42,298 nucleotides of DNA, taken from Pseudogracilibacillus sp. (GTDB taxonomy: Bacteria; Bacillota; Bacilli; Bacillales; Amphibacillaceae). Every line of letters begins with the position of its first letter. The first letter of the stretch is position 1. Both the position numbers and the translations under genes were made by a program. The stretch lies in contig JAPFDT010000058.1 of the NCBI GenBank assembly GCA_026169815.1, positions 1 through 42,298 of the forward strand. The letters are read 5' to 3'. The notes below the pieces were generated by a model. It worked only from the letters and a program-made list of their open reading frames with translations, was not told the DNA's origin and made no database searches. Shown piece by piece: positions 17,957 to 26,502 of the stretch.

Positions 17957-17997
17957 GACGACGGCGCTAAGTTAAACAATGCCGTCGTATTCTATTT
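17957..17997 (+). terminator. terminator after the hydrolase gene
   Basis: ACGACGGC (17958-17965) pairs with GCCGTCGT (17981-17988), followed by ATTCTATTTTTA. The T tract is interrupted. The stem shares the ACGACGG core with the terminator at 15559. Confidence 0.65.
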
Positions 17998-18061
17998 TTA
18001 AAAAGCCAATGTCTCAGTGAATTAGATTAAGTTTTATTCGATAAAATGAAGGTGGATTTCC

Positions 18062-18997
18062 ATGTTTGCAATATTTATAGCTATAACTTTTGGAGCGGTT
18101 TTTGCTGGACAAACGGCGATCAATTCTCAGTTAAGAAGATTCGTAGTTTCTCCTTTTTTAGCTTCAACAATTTCATTCTTTGTAGGGTTAGTATTCTTAA
18201 CTATATTGTTATTAGTTAGTGGATTACCAATAGGGATTCCATTAGAATTATTTTTGACTCAACCTGTTTATATTTGGTTAGGAGGCATTTGTGGCGCCAT
18301 TGCTTTGACTGTTAACATCCTTTTATTTCCAAAATTGGGTAGCGTACAAACAACGATTATGCCAATATTAGGAATGACGTTGATGAGTATGGTAATAGAT
18401 AATTATGGTTGGTTTAAATCGATGCAACATTCATTCGGATTAAATAGAGGTATCGGGGTTGTTTTATTATTAATAGGTGTATTTTTAGCTGTTGCTCAGC
18501 GAGAATCGAAATTCCATCGTTCTCAAATAACACGGAAAAAATTGTTTGTTCAGTGGTTATGGCGTTTAGTAGGTGTATTAGCTGGGATGCTACTGGCTGT
18601 ACAATTTGCTATCAATGGTGAATTAGGAAAAGTACTTCAATCTTCTACACACGCAGCTCTTGTTTCGTTTTTAGTAGGGACTACCATGTTAATAATAATG
18701 GTAGGAATTATGGATCGTTCTTACGCAAATATTAAAAAGGCTATTAGAGAGTCAGCACCTTGGTGGGTATGGATTGGCGGTATATTAGGTGGATTATACA
18801 TTTTAATAAATGTATATCTGGTAGAGCAAATTGGAACGGGACAAACTGTTGTGCTTGTTTTGTTTGGTCAAATTGCTGGTAGCTTGTTAGTAGAACAATT
18901 TGGGTTATTTCGTTCTTACAAAAATCAAATTATGCCAGTTCAAATATTAGGGTTAATTATAATGATTGCTGGTGTCTTTTTAATAAGGATATTTTAA
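18062..18997 (+). CDS. DMT-superfamily transporter, fused double YdcZ (DUF606)
   Basis: A 311-residue protein with ten membrane segments in two homologous halves (about 1-145 and 165-311). Each half repeats the DUF606 pattern: AGQTAINSQLRR in the first, AVQFAINGELGK in the second, each followed by a segment of the type ASTISFFVGL / AALVSFLVGT and then WxWLGGxxGxxxL(T)VN / WVWIGGILGGLYILIN. Single DUF606 genes often occur as pairs; here they are fused. The family belongs to the drug/metabolite transporter superfamily and the substrate is unknown. AAGGTGG (18049-18055) precedes the ATG. Monocistronic. Confidence 0.85.
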   Translation: MFAIFIAITFGAVFAGQTAINSQLRRFVVSPFLASTISFFVGLVFLTILLLVSGLPIGIPLELFLTQPVYIWLGGICGAIALTVNILLFPKLGSVQTTIMPILGMTLMSMVIDNYGWFKSMQHSFGLNRGIGVVLLLIGVFLAVAQRESKFHRSQITRKKLFVQWLWRLVGVLAGMLLAVQFAINGELGKVLQSSTHAALVSFLVGTTMLIIMVGIMDRSYANIKKAIRESAPWWVWIGGILGGLYILINVYLVEQIGTGQTVVLVLFGQIAGSLLVEQFGLFRSYKNQIMPVQILGLIIMIAGVFLIRIF

Positions 18998-19112
18998 AAA
19001 GAGTACGCTTATATATTGAAAATATCAATGACTATTCTTGACATAGTTATGATGTATTATAGTCCTAATTATGTTACAGAAGAATTATTTGCTGAAGATG
19101 CGCTATCACTTA

Positions 19113-19152
19113 AAATCCCTCACACAAATGAATATCATTGTGGAGGGATTTC
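19113..19152. terminator. bidirectional terminator between the DMT and NEAT genes
   Basis: AAATCCCTC pairs with GAGGGATTT, and the stem continues inwards with CACAAATG/CATTGTG (one bulge). It lies between convergent genes, beyond the 3' end of both. Confidence 0.75.
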
Positions 19153-19169
19153 TAATAATTCTAATTATA

Positions 19170-19571
19170 TTAATCGACTTTCTCCAAACTTTCTTCTGCA
19201 AAAACAAGCCTTAATATTTCATCACCTTTAAAGGTATTTCCCTCATGTTCAACTTCATATTGTACGCGAGCGAACAAGTTTTTCGGTAGTGTGTCTAATT
19301 CAAATGCTTCTGATCTACGTTCCATTTCTTCATCGACTTGCTTTTCAATCGCTTCGACAAACTCTCCGTCTTGACGTTCGATTTGAAACCCTGTAATCGT
19401 TTGTTCACTTTGGAATAATAAAGATAGAACGAGAAGATCATCTTGTTTTGTAACAACTGCTACTTGTGATAAATAGTTTGCCATTGCAGAAAGTTCATCT
19501 TCGTCTTTTTTAAGTGTTTGCAATTGAATAGAATATCTTCCATTTTCCAATTGAATTGTTGATTCAGCCAT
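19170..19571 (-). CDS. NEAT-like domain protein without export signal
   Basis: The 133 residues match the layout of a NEAT domain, the beta-sandwich that binds haem or haemoglobin in Gram-positive iron uptake: NGRYSIQLQTLK opens it, SAMANYLSQVAVV occupies the place of the haem-lip helix (SxMxxYF), LLFQSEQTITGFQIE matches the LTxxxSxxITGFxVE strand, and LFARVQYEV the strand before the last hairpin. The usual YxxxY haem ligands at the end are missing (VEHEGNTFKGD instead), and there is no signal peptide, membrane anchor or sorting motif. AGGAGGAG gives a strong start. It may be an intracellular NEAT relative that does not bind haem, or a distant look-alike. Confidence 0.6.
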   Translation of the reverse strand: MAESTIQLENGRYSIQLQTLKKDEDELSAMANYLSQVAVVTKQDDLLVLSLLFQSEQTITGFQIERQDGEFVEAIEKQVDEEMERRSEAFELDTLPKNLFARVQYEVEHEGNTFKGDEILRLVFAEESLEKVD

Positions 19572-20128
19572 TTTAACTCCTCCTGTAAATTTAAGTTATA
19601 TAAGATTGAAATTATCTTGTTTTTAAATCGCTAGAAATAATACGATATATTTCATCATAACATGTATATACATGATTTCATTAAGGTTTGCTCGTTCAAT
19701 GATTAAATAATTACATTCGAATGTCTTATAAATTCTTCCTTAGAATATTTCTATCCTATGCTTTGTACTGAATTAATTAGCTTTAGTAGCAAGCATCGAA
19801 AAATTATGACATAAATAAAATTTAAATAAATATAATGAAATACTTAATACAATGATTATTTTGTGAAATATGACGAGGCAGAAGTGTTGAGTATATCTCG
19901 TAGAGTAGTATTATATAGAAGAACAGTTCAACAAGTCGACAAACTAAACAGTGATTCTGGAGTAGACTTTATTGGTAATACAAATTTGTTAGCGAAAAAT
20001 AAAGGAACGGGATATTATTTTGTAAATAACACATAGAATTTTCTATTTATTATAAAAAGGGAGACAAAGTGGGTGTATTATTTTCTACTCACCCCATTAT
20101 ATTAATTAAAATAAAGGAGAGAGTTTTA
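19572..20128. other. 557-bp spacer containing a regulator remnant
   Basis: The left 270 bp is AT-rich with no gene. The right part holds the HTH-like remnant described separately and the leader of the phosphatase gene, including a second possible ribosome site (AGGGAG) followed by GTG at 20069. Confidence 0.5.
19848..20036 (+). pseudogene. remnant of an HTH regulator gene
   Basis: An open frame from 19848 (stop just before) to the TAG at 20036 reads ...LSISRRVVLYRRTVQQVDKLNS, then SGVDFIGN and KGTGYYFVNNT. The order ISRRT-like helix, DKLN, and a final KGxGYYxV strand is that of the winged-helix domains in BglG/DeoR-type regulators. There is no good start codon or ribosome site (GTG at 19863 is possible) and nothing follows, so it is read as a fragment. 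Low certainty. Confidence 0.35.
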
Positions 20129-20821
20129 GTGAGCAGAACAATGCAAGTTGCACAAGACATGACCCCATTTAAGGTAGCTATTCAGTTTCAACAGAGAAGT
20201 GCAGAGATCCATGCATTACAAATTCAAGCATACAATGTTGCGGAACAACGATTAAAAGAACATGTGAAAAATAATAAGACAGGTAAACGACCAGCTGTTG
20301 TACTAGATTTAGATGAAACAGTATTAAATAATTTACCAGTTGTTGCGTATGGGTATGAAAATAAAATTGATTTTACTAATTGGGGTGAAGAATGGGAAGA
20401 GTGGGTTGATGCAGCTTGTGCAGATGCTATTCCAGGTGCGAAAGATTTTTTACAGGTCGCAGATGAGCAGGATGTGAAAATCTTTTACGTGTCCAATCGT
20501 GAAGTACACAATAAAAAGCCAACAATAAAAAACTTAGAAAAACTAGAGTTACCGCAAGTATCTGAGGATACAGTTTTATTACATGGAGAAATTGGAACGA
20601 AAGAAGATCGTCGTTCAAAAATCCGTAAAGAATACGAAATTGTTTTATTAGTTGGAAATAGTTTATATGACCTTTCTTCTGACTTTATTCAAGAAACAGT
20701 AGATGAACAGCATCCAATAGTAAAAGAGCAGGCAGAAGAATTTGGTAATCGATTTATTCTATTACCTAACTCATCATATGGTGATTACTGGGTAGATGCT
20801 AATTTAGAACCTTGGAAATAA
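20129..20821 (+). CDS. HAD-family acid phosphatase, e(P4)/class B-like
   Basis: This 230-residue protein has the acid-phosphatase pattern of the lipoprotein e(P4) family: QRSAEIHALQIQAYNVAEQRL, then LDLDETVLNN with nucleophile D60 and D62, a central IFYVSNRE (motif II), K in GTKEDRRSKIR (motif III) and LLVGNSLYDLSSDF (motif IV), ending with the typical LPNSSYGDYW. Family members are normally secreted lipoproteins that release phosphate from nucleotides; here no signal peptide or lipobox is present with either candidate start. GTG at 20129 is preferred because of AAAGGAGAG (20113-20121); GTG at 20069 adds 20 residues. Confidence 0.85.
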   Translation: MSRTMQVAQDMTPFKVAIQFQQRSAEIHALQIQAYNVAEQRLKEHVKNNKTGKRPAVVLDLDETVLNNLPVVAYGYENKIDFTNWGEEWEEWVDAACADAIPGAKDFLQVADEQDVKIFYVSNREVHNKKPTIKNLEKLELPQVSEDTVLLHGEIGTKEDRRSKIRKEYEIVLLVGNSLYDLSSDFIQETVDEQHPIVKEQAEEFGNRFILLPNSSYGDYWVDANLEPWK

Positions 20822-20833
20822 AAAGATTTAAGT

Positions 20834-20880
20834 ATACGGTTTTAGCGCTTTTAGGAAAAGCAGCTAGAACCGTATTTTTT
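20834..20880 (+). terminator. terminator after the phosphatase gene
   Basis: ATACGGTTTTAGC pairs with GCTAGAACCGTAT (one wobble), and the inner GCTTTT pairs with AAAAGC; a T6 run follows. Confidence 0.92.
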
Positions 20881-20912
20881 ATTACTAAAATGAGTTAATA
20901 GACGATGAAAAG

Positions 20913-21248
20913 TTAGTTTTTACGAATAGAGAACTCACCAGTAACTACGTCATCATCGGCTCTTTTTTGTGCACCAAACTCATAATTTTTACCATCTCGT
21001 TTTGCTTTAATTTGGAAATAGCCATCAACTTCATTAGTAGCACGAATATTTTCTTCGTTTACATTGCTACTAGATTCAGCGTCTGTTTCAGAATTGTCAT
21101 TACTCTCTTCTTCGTTCACCTTTTCATCTGTTGTTTCCTTTTCTTCATCACTTGTATCAGTAGAAGCAGTATTATCATTTGAATTACAACCAATTAATAG
21201 AAAGGTAAAAAGTATGCTTGTTATGATACTTAATGTTATCCTTTTCAT
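20913..21248 (-). CDS. small lipoprotein with acidic linker
   Basis: The 111-residue protein has a lipoprotein signal peptide (MKRITLSIITSILFTFLLIGC, lipobox LLIGC, lipidated C21). A low-complexity Asp/Glu/Ser/Asn/Thr linker follows (about 22-70), then a compact C-terminal part of about 40 residues (VDGYFQIKAKRDGKNYEFG, DDDVVTGEFSIRKN). It is thus tethered to the outer face of the membrane with the small domain held away by the linker. I recognise no family. The start at 21248 is chosen because it begins the signal peptide and has AAGGAG 11 nt upstream. Confidence 0.75.
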   Translation of the reverse strand: MKRITLSIITSILFTFLLIGCNSNDNTASTDTSDEEKETTDEKVNEEESNDNSETDAESSSNVNEENIRATNEVDGYFQIKAKRDGKNYEFGAQKRADDDVVTGEFSIRKN

Positions 21249-21371
21249 AATGTAAACACTCCTTATATAATAGTCTTTAGTTAATGACATATGAGGAATG
21301 TTAAATCTAGGTTAAATTTGAAAGAATTTTAAATCTTACTATTAAAATTATGTCAGAGAGGAGTTAGGTAG

Positions 21372-21566
21372 ATGAGTGGAACAAAACGAAGTGATATCCA
21401 AGTTGGAAGCAATGTAAATGTAGTGCAAAAACAAGATCAACGTTCAGGTAAATTAACAGAAGGCATTGTCCAAGATATTTTAACGAATTCAGCGACACAT
21501 CCTCATGGGATTAAAGTGAGGTTAGAAAGTGGCATTGTTGGACGAGTGAAAGAAATTATTGATTAA
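21372..21566 (+). CDS. ywbE: YwbE-family protein
   Basis: A 64-residue protein with the entire YwbE pattern: VGSNVNVVQKQDQRSGKLTEG, VQDILTNSATHPHGIKVRLE, GIVGRVKEII. It looks like a small beta-barrel with a conserved THPHGIKVRLExGxVGRVK core; the molecular function is not established. GAGAGGAG (21356-21363) precedes the ATG. It is a single gene followed at once by a long perfect terminator shared with the opposite gene. Confidence 0.93.
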   Translation: MSGTKRSDIQVGSNVNVVQKQDQRSGKLTEGIVQDILTNSATHPHGIKVRLESGIVGRVKEIID

Positions 21567-21613
21567 AAAAAGTCTGTCACGTAAAGTAAGTTAAACTTCG
21601 TGACAGACTTTTT
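21565..21613. terminator. bidirectional terminator between ywbE and the diguanylate cyclase
   Basis: AAAAAGTCTGTCACG (21567-21581) is perfectly complementary to CGTGACAGACTTTTT (21599-21613). The A and T runs at the ends serve both convergent genes. Confidence 0.95.
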
Positions 21614-21617
21614 ATTA

Positions 21618-22904
21618 TTATGAGTTAATAGGTAAACTAATTTTATATGTATTTCTTCCCGCGTGTTTTGCTTCATACAGTGCCAGATCAGCAGCTTTCA
21701 TGAATTTATGTTCTGTTATTACTTCCATTGACTCAGGCATACTTATTCCGATACTTGTTGTTATTATCGGTAAAGTTCCGTCATCATCCCATGGCTGCGA
21801 CATGATTCTTTTAACACTTTTAGCTAAGTCAATCGCTGTTTCATTTTCAGTAAGATTAGGAAGTAAAATGGCGAACTCATCTCCACCTAAACGTGCAACT
21901 GTACAATGGTCATAACTGACGGATTGTAGACGTCTTCCGAATTCTTGAATAACTTTATCTCCAATGTCATGTCCAAACTGGTCATTAATAGATTTAAAAC
22001 GATCAATATCTAATAAGAGTAAAGCAAGGGTTATAGATTGTTTCTTGGCATAAGTTAAAGCTTCGGTTAATTGTTCATTAAAATGACGCCTATTTGGAAG
22101 GTTAGTTAAAGGGTCATGCATAGCAAGATGTTTTAATTTACATTGGTACTCTTTCTGTTTATTAATATCTCTCGTTACAATAACCATATGTTTAAACTTC
22201 CCCTGTTCATCTAACACAGGCGTTCCGTATGCTTGCAGCCAAGACCATTCGTTTTTATCGTTCAAGCGTCTAAATTCAACCGTATATGCTTCTCCGTTTT
22301 CAATTGCATTATTTAGACTTTCATTCACCACTTTTATATCATCTGCATGAATATTTTTAGTATAGCTATTGCCAATTACCTCATCTTGAGTAAGACCGAG
22401 TACTTTAGTGTAAGATGGTGATGTGAAAATGACATTTTTCTCACTATTTATTAATACGACTAAATCGGCTACATTTTCGATAATTATTTCGAGGTGTTCT
22501 TTACTTTCCTCTAATTTTTGTGTGATTTCAACTTTACTCGTGATATCTTTTATAACGGCAACAATATGTGTGCAATTTTCATTATCATCAAGTAGAGGGA
22601 TGAGTGATATGTCAGAATACATCGTTTTCTTAGTAGATGCGACATACATATCTTGATATGTCGTCACTTCTTTAGTTGCTAAAGTATTTTCATACCTTTC
22701 ATATAATAGTTCTGCTGTATGTTTTGTGTTGGCTTCTTGAATTGTTTTACCGATTAAATCAGTATTATAATTAGAAAGGGCTTTAGCAGTTTCGTTTAAG
22801 TATTCATACATAAAATTATTATCTTCTGTCACTTTCATGACAAAAATCATATCACTTACATGGTCCATTAACAGACTGTAAGAACTTTTATGTATTGTTA
22901 TCAT
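21618..22904 (-). CDS. PAS-PAS-GGDEF diguanylate cyclase
   Basis: The 428-residue protein has two PAS sensor domains (about 5-125 and 130-252) and a GGDEF domain (258-425) that makes cyclic di-GMP from GTP. The active-site GGDEF is intact (340-344, in ARLGGDEFAILLP), with HDPLTNLPNRRHF and DIDRFKSINDQFGHDIGD upstream. The RxxD product-inhibition site that normally lies just before it is replaced by YDHC, so feedback by c-di-GMP is probably lost. No membrane segment is seen, hence a cytosolic sensor. AAGGGTGA precedes the start by about 7 nt. With the chemoreceptor at 33.3 kb, it suggests a motility/attachment switch. Confidence 0.93.
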   Translation of the reverse strand: MITIHKSSYSLLMDHVSDMIFVMKVTEDNNFMYEYLNETAKALSNYNTDLIGKTIQEANTKHTAELLYERYENTLATKEVTTYQDMYVASTKKTMYSDISLIPLLDDNENCTHIVAVIKDITSKVEITQKLEESKEHLEIIIENVADLVVLINSEKNVIFTSPSYTKVLGLTQDEVIGNSYTKNIHADDIKVVNESLNNAIENGEAYTVEFRRLNDKNEWSWLQAYGTPVLDEQGKFKHMVIVTRDINKQKEYQCKLKHLAMHDPLTNLPNRRHFNEQLTEALTYAKKQSITLALLLLDIDRFKSINDQFGHDIGDKVIQEFGRRLQSVSYDHCTVARLGGDEFAILLPNLTENETAIDLAKSVKRIMSQPWDDDGTLPIITTSIGISMPESMEVITEHKFMKAADLALYEAKHAGRNTYKISLPINS

Positions 22905-23227
22905 AAAGTATCACCCTTTACAATATTATTTTTCTAGGTTGTATGTACTATAAACTATGTCCTGTACTAAACGTCTCAATTATTCTAACCTGTTTGTTTC
23001 AAAATTAAGCTATAGAAAGATTATTCTATGTATATCATAAATAAATATAATTAAAAATAAATAACCTATAAAATTTTATTAAATTAATTATAGTTTAAAA
23101 GACCTACACAAGCAAGTGGATTGATTCACTAATTAGCAAAAAGATAAAGTATAGGAACTGCTTATCATAGTTATTATTTAATGTATAATTAGACATAGAA
23201 TGATAACTTGACGAACGGGGTAAAAAT
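22905..23227. other. AT-rich promoter region between the cyclase and the Wadjet operon
   Basis: No gene is visible in these 323 bp. A perfect TATAAT at 23184-23189, 39 bp before jetD, is a good -10 box for the operon, but no good -35 lies 16-18 bp upstream. The jetD ribosome site is weak (ACGGGG, 23215-23220). The region is very AT-rich, as is usual beside defence genes. Confidence 0.45.
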
Positions 23228-24283
23228 ATGAAGAAACAACTCGAAGAAAATTTACAACATGTTAGAAAAAAGACAATTTCAATTGATGAGTTAGAAACGT
23301 TGTTACCGGTACGACTTACGTATGAACAATTTTCTGAGATTATTCTTCAATTAGAAAATGACACCATTTTGCAAATGATAAAATCAAGAGGGCGTAATGC
23401 GCGTAAACCTTCATTAGCACACAGTTATCGAATCAATAAACATGCGCTCCAACAAGACTATTACAAACAATTACAATCGTATCGCTTTAAGTATCATAAT
23501 CTGATTCGATTGGACGCTTATTTTTCCTTACCGCAAACGGTATGGGAGCATGACAAACCTTATTTAGATAAAATTAATACATTTATTCATGAGTATGGAT
23601 TACCGACTGAATATGCAGCGGCACCGGAAAGGAGTTTTCAATTAGTTGAAAATGAGAAATGGATTGATGAACAGCAAGGGAAAAAGGTGTTACAACGTAT
23701 TCAGCTATGGAAGCTTATGAAAATCATTCCCGTTATTGATCCACTTATGTTCGCAATAAATCCAACCCAGCTTACGTTATCAAATCAACTTCACTTAATC
23801 GTTGAAAATAAAACAACCTACCATGCCTTGTTACCTAAACTGACAAAAAGTAATTTTGCTACATTAATTTATGGTGCAGGCATGCAAATAGAAAAAGCGA
23901 TTGAAAACTTTCATTTACAGTACCCATTACCAAAAGTGAATCATAGCTTCTTTTATTTTGGTGATATTGATTATGCTGGAATAGCAATATGGCACCGCTT
24001 ATATGAAAAAATTCCTGTTAAGTTAGCAAAGTCGTTTTATCTAAATTGTTTACAAAAAGAAGCTGTCTATGGAAAAGAAAATCAATTACGTCAAGAGGAA
24101 GCATTGCAACATTTTGTCTCTTATTTCTCACCTTCTATTCAACAAAAAATTACTGAAACATTAGCGAATAAAGCTTATTTTCCTCAAGAAATTTTAACGA
24201 CAGAGGAATTACAACAGATTCTATTACAAACTGATTGGCAACAAGTTACCTTAAAGGATGGGAATAGAAATGGATTTAATTAA
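23228..24283 (+). CDS. jetD: Wadjet defence protein JetD (Toprim nuclease)
   Basis: JetD is the nuclease of Wadjet, cutting circular plasmid DNA that the JetABC motor has extruded. The 351-residue protein has an N-terminal helical DNA-binding part (about 1-160, with the family's PERSF...NEKW element at 133-145) and a C-terminal Toprim domain. The metal-binding acidic residues are present: E193 in LIVENKTTY and D246/D248 in FGDIDYAGIAIW, as in topoisomerase VI-like Toprim enzymes. It is the first gene of the operon; its stop overlaps jetA by 14 nt. Confidence 0.88.
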   Translation: MKKQLEENLQHVRKKTISIDELETLLPVRLTYEQFSEIILQLENDTILQMIKSRGRNARKPSLAHSYRINKHALQQDYYKQLQSYRFKYHNLIRLDAYFSLPQTVWEHDKPYLDKINTFIHEYGLPTEYAAAPERSFQLVENEKWIDEQQGKKVLQRIQLWKLMKIIPVIDPLMFAINPTQLTLSNQLHLIVENKTTYHALLPKLTKSNFATLIYGAGMQIEKAIENFHLQYPLPKVNHSFFYFGDIDYAGIAIWHRLYEKIPVKLAKSFYLNCLQKEAVYGKENQLRQEEALQHFVSYFSPSIQQKITETLANKAYFPQEILTTEELQQILLQTDWQQVTLKDGNRNGFN

Positions 24284-25778
24284 TATAGCTGAACTAACGA
24301 GCGGATACAGAGAACGTATGCGGCGGATTGCATTGCTCGATTCTTTAGTATCTTTACAAAATAAACAAACGAAAGATGCTCAAGGAAATTCTATTGATAT
24401 GCGTGGATTAGGAATGTTAACGTTATTGTTCTTTTTTGAACGCCAATTATCGCGAGAATATAAAACAGGTGTAGCAGATTTGCAGCAATTTTTGCTTAAT
24501 ATTACTCGTGATACGTATCAAATCGAGCCATTAGAAATGGAAAAAATTGCACGTGAGATTATGACGAATTTCCGTCCTACATCAGGAAAGAAACGGTCGT
24601 TAAACTTTTTTAATTGGGAAACTAAACAAGAAGAAATGATCGAATATTCATTACTTAAAGTCAACGGATTTGATGCAAAAACACAAACACAATATTATAC
24701 GTTAGATGAAGATGGACTAGAGCTGTTGTTTGCTACGAAGGAATTTTATAGTGAGTTTCAAATCTCGATTAATCAACTGTTGTTGAAACAACAAATTAAA
24801 AAAGGTGAATTCAATAGCGCATTACGGCAAATTAGAGAAATGGAACTTGATGTGCAAACGTTAGAGGAGCGCATGGAAAAGATGAAGCTTGATATTTTAC
24901 GAAGCATCGTGTCAGAAGAAACGTATCATCGATATGAAAAATTAGTCCAAGATACGCATCTTCGTTTTGAACGAGAAGATGAAGAGTTTACCGCTTTAAC
25001 AAAGTTTGTTCAAGAAACACGTGATACGATTTATGAAGATACTATGCATCCCAAAGCGAAAAACACATATCAAACATTGAAAAGAATTGGCAATGAACTA
25101 GAAGAAGTTCATTATCGTCATGCTAGATTACTACAATTAACGTCGGAGTTAAGTACGACAGCACTAGCGACAGCACAGGAATCACTTTATTATACAGGTA
25201 TTCAGTCCTTTAATTTTGATCATGATATTGTGACAACTATTTTGGCAAAGCCATTATCACCGGATAAAATGAAAGGAGTATTACATCCATTTTTACGAGT
25301 AGAGGAAAATCCATACTGGTCACCATTAACGGTATTTGCTGAGCAAAATATATTAGAAGAACGTAAAGAACATCAAGATGAAACATTTGTCACTGTAGAT
25401 GATACTGCGGCAACTGAATCATACCGCAGGTGGCTCGGAGAAAAGTACGCTGAATTGCTTGAACAATTTCTTACAGTTCATGAACGCGATGGGATACATA
25501 CATTAGAAGGCTGGATGGACGAGCTTAAACGAACAGATTCTGCATTGTTAAGTGAACGATATTTTTATAGTTTTTGGCTAACAATGCATCAGTATTCTCC
25601 GGTTATTAACACGACAAGCGAATATGAAAGTGAGACGACCTTTAAAGCAGTATATGAGATATTAGGAAATAAACAATTAATTGTGGAAGAGTTACCTAAT
25701 ATATTGCAATATAATACAACATTTTCTATACAAAATATGAACATAATAGTGGAGGAAGCTGACGATGGATTATCATGA
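24270..25778 (+). CDS. jetA: Wadjet protein JetA (MukF/kleisin-like)
   Basis: A 502-residue JetA, the kleisin-type subunit that bridges the heads of the SMC-like JetC. The N-terminal winged-helix region (about 15-120, LDSLVSLQNKQT...LTLLFFFERQLSREYKTG) is followed by a long coiled coil (about 170-290), as in the JetA family that accompanies DUF6063-like JetB and a DUF2220 JetD. The start at 24270 is preferred to 24258: the latter has its AAAGG only about 1 nt away, while 24270 gives normal spacing and exactly the 14-nt overlap seen at the other two junctions. Confidence 0.85.
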   Translation: MDLINIAELTSGYRERMRRIALLDSLVSLQNKQTKDAQGNSIDMRGLGMLTLLFFFERQLSREYKTGVADLQQFLLNITRDTYQIEPLEMEKIAREIMTNFRPTSGKKRSLNFFNWETKQEEMIEYSLLKVNGFDAKTQTQYYTLDEDGLELLFATKEFYSEFQISINQLLLKQQIKKGEFNSALRQIREMELDVQTLEERMEKMKLDILRSIVSEETYHRYEKLVQDTHLRFEREDEEFTALTKFVQETRDTIYEDTMHPKAKNTYQTLKRIGNELEEVHYRHARLLQLTSELSTTALATAQESLYYTGIQSFNFDHDIVTTILAKPLSPDKMKGVLHPFLRVEENPYWSPLTVFAEQNILEERKEHQDETFVTVDDTAATESYRRWLGEKYAELLEQFLTVHERDGIHTLEGWMDELKRTDSALLSERYFYSFWLTMHQYSPVINTTSEYESETTFKAVYEILGNKQLIVEELPNILQYNTTFSIQNMNIIVEEADDGLS

Positions 25779-26502
25779 GCGAGAAGTGATGCAAGCATTT
25801 AATTTATATACAAAGTTAGCTCGTGTTGGTAGTGCTGAAAAAGAAGCAGTCCAACTATATACTTCAGATGATAATGTGCGAAGTTTAGTAGAAAAGTTTG
25901 CTCGAGAAGTAGAGTGTGTCCTTGTGCGAACGACAGAACGACTATATTTGATACCAGAAACACGCTTAAGTCCTTTTCATGTAAGCAATGATTGGATTAA
26001 AAGAAATTATTTACGGACAGATAGTGTCAATGCAGATATTTATACTGTTTATTTTGCAACCATTGTTTTATTTGGAGCATTTTTTGATAGATATCATAGT
26101 AAAGAACCGACATTACAATTTATTTCTTTAGCTGATTGGGTTGAAGAAATGAATGAACGGGTGCGTTATTTACAATCACATGATGAAGACGTATTAATTT
26201 CTAGTGAAGAGGAATTTTCTTACAATTGGCGAGCAATTATTGACAAATGGGAAGATATGGATGATGTAAAAGAAACGGTAGCACGTCAGAGTGGACGGAC
26301 GATTAGTCGGTTAAGTTTTATTGATATGACGAAGCGGTTCTTAATTGAAGAAGGATTAGTGCAAGAAATAGGAAACTATGAAATTACGATAACTGAAAAA
26401 GCCCGTATCATTATTCAACGTTTCTTTATGGATGCAACGTATAATAATAATATTTTTGAATTTATATATGATGAGGAGGAAATAGACGATGCCAGCGATT
26501 AG
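25765..26502 (+). CDS. jetB: Wadjet protein JetB (MukE/KITE-like)
   Basis: A 245-residue JetB, the winged-helix KITE subunit that binds the kleisin JetA. It has a mixed helical N-terminal half (HEREVMQAFNLYTKLARVG) and a C-terminal winged helix around ISRLSFIDMTKRFLIEEGLVQEIGNYEITITEKARIII. An acidic tail ends in EEEIDDASD. I place it by position and size as well as by resemblance to DUF6063. TGGAGG precedes the start; it overlaps jetA and jetC by 14 nt each, so the subunits are likely made in fixed ratio. Confidence 0.82.
   Translation: MDYHEREVMQAFNLYTKLARVGSAEKEAVQLYTSDDNVRSLVEKFAREVECVLVRTTERLYLIPETRLSPFHVSNDWIKRNYLRTDSVNADIYTVYFATIVLFGAFFDRYHSKEPTLQFISLADWVEEMNERVRYLQSHDEDVLISSEEEFSYNWRAIIDKWEDMDDVKETVARQSGRTISRLSFIDMTKRFLIEEGLVQEIGNYEITITEKARIIIQRFFMDATYNNNIFEFIYDEEEIDDASD

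Noticed and set aside
19016-19231. 71-residue plus-strand frame between the DMT and NEAT genes
   Set aside because: It begins at TTG without a ribosome site and contains the shared terminator hairpin and the antisense of the NEAT gene.
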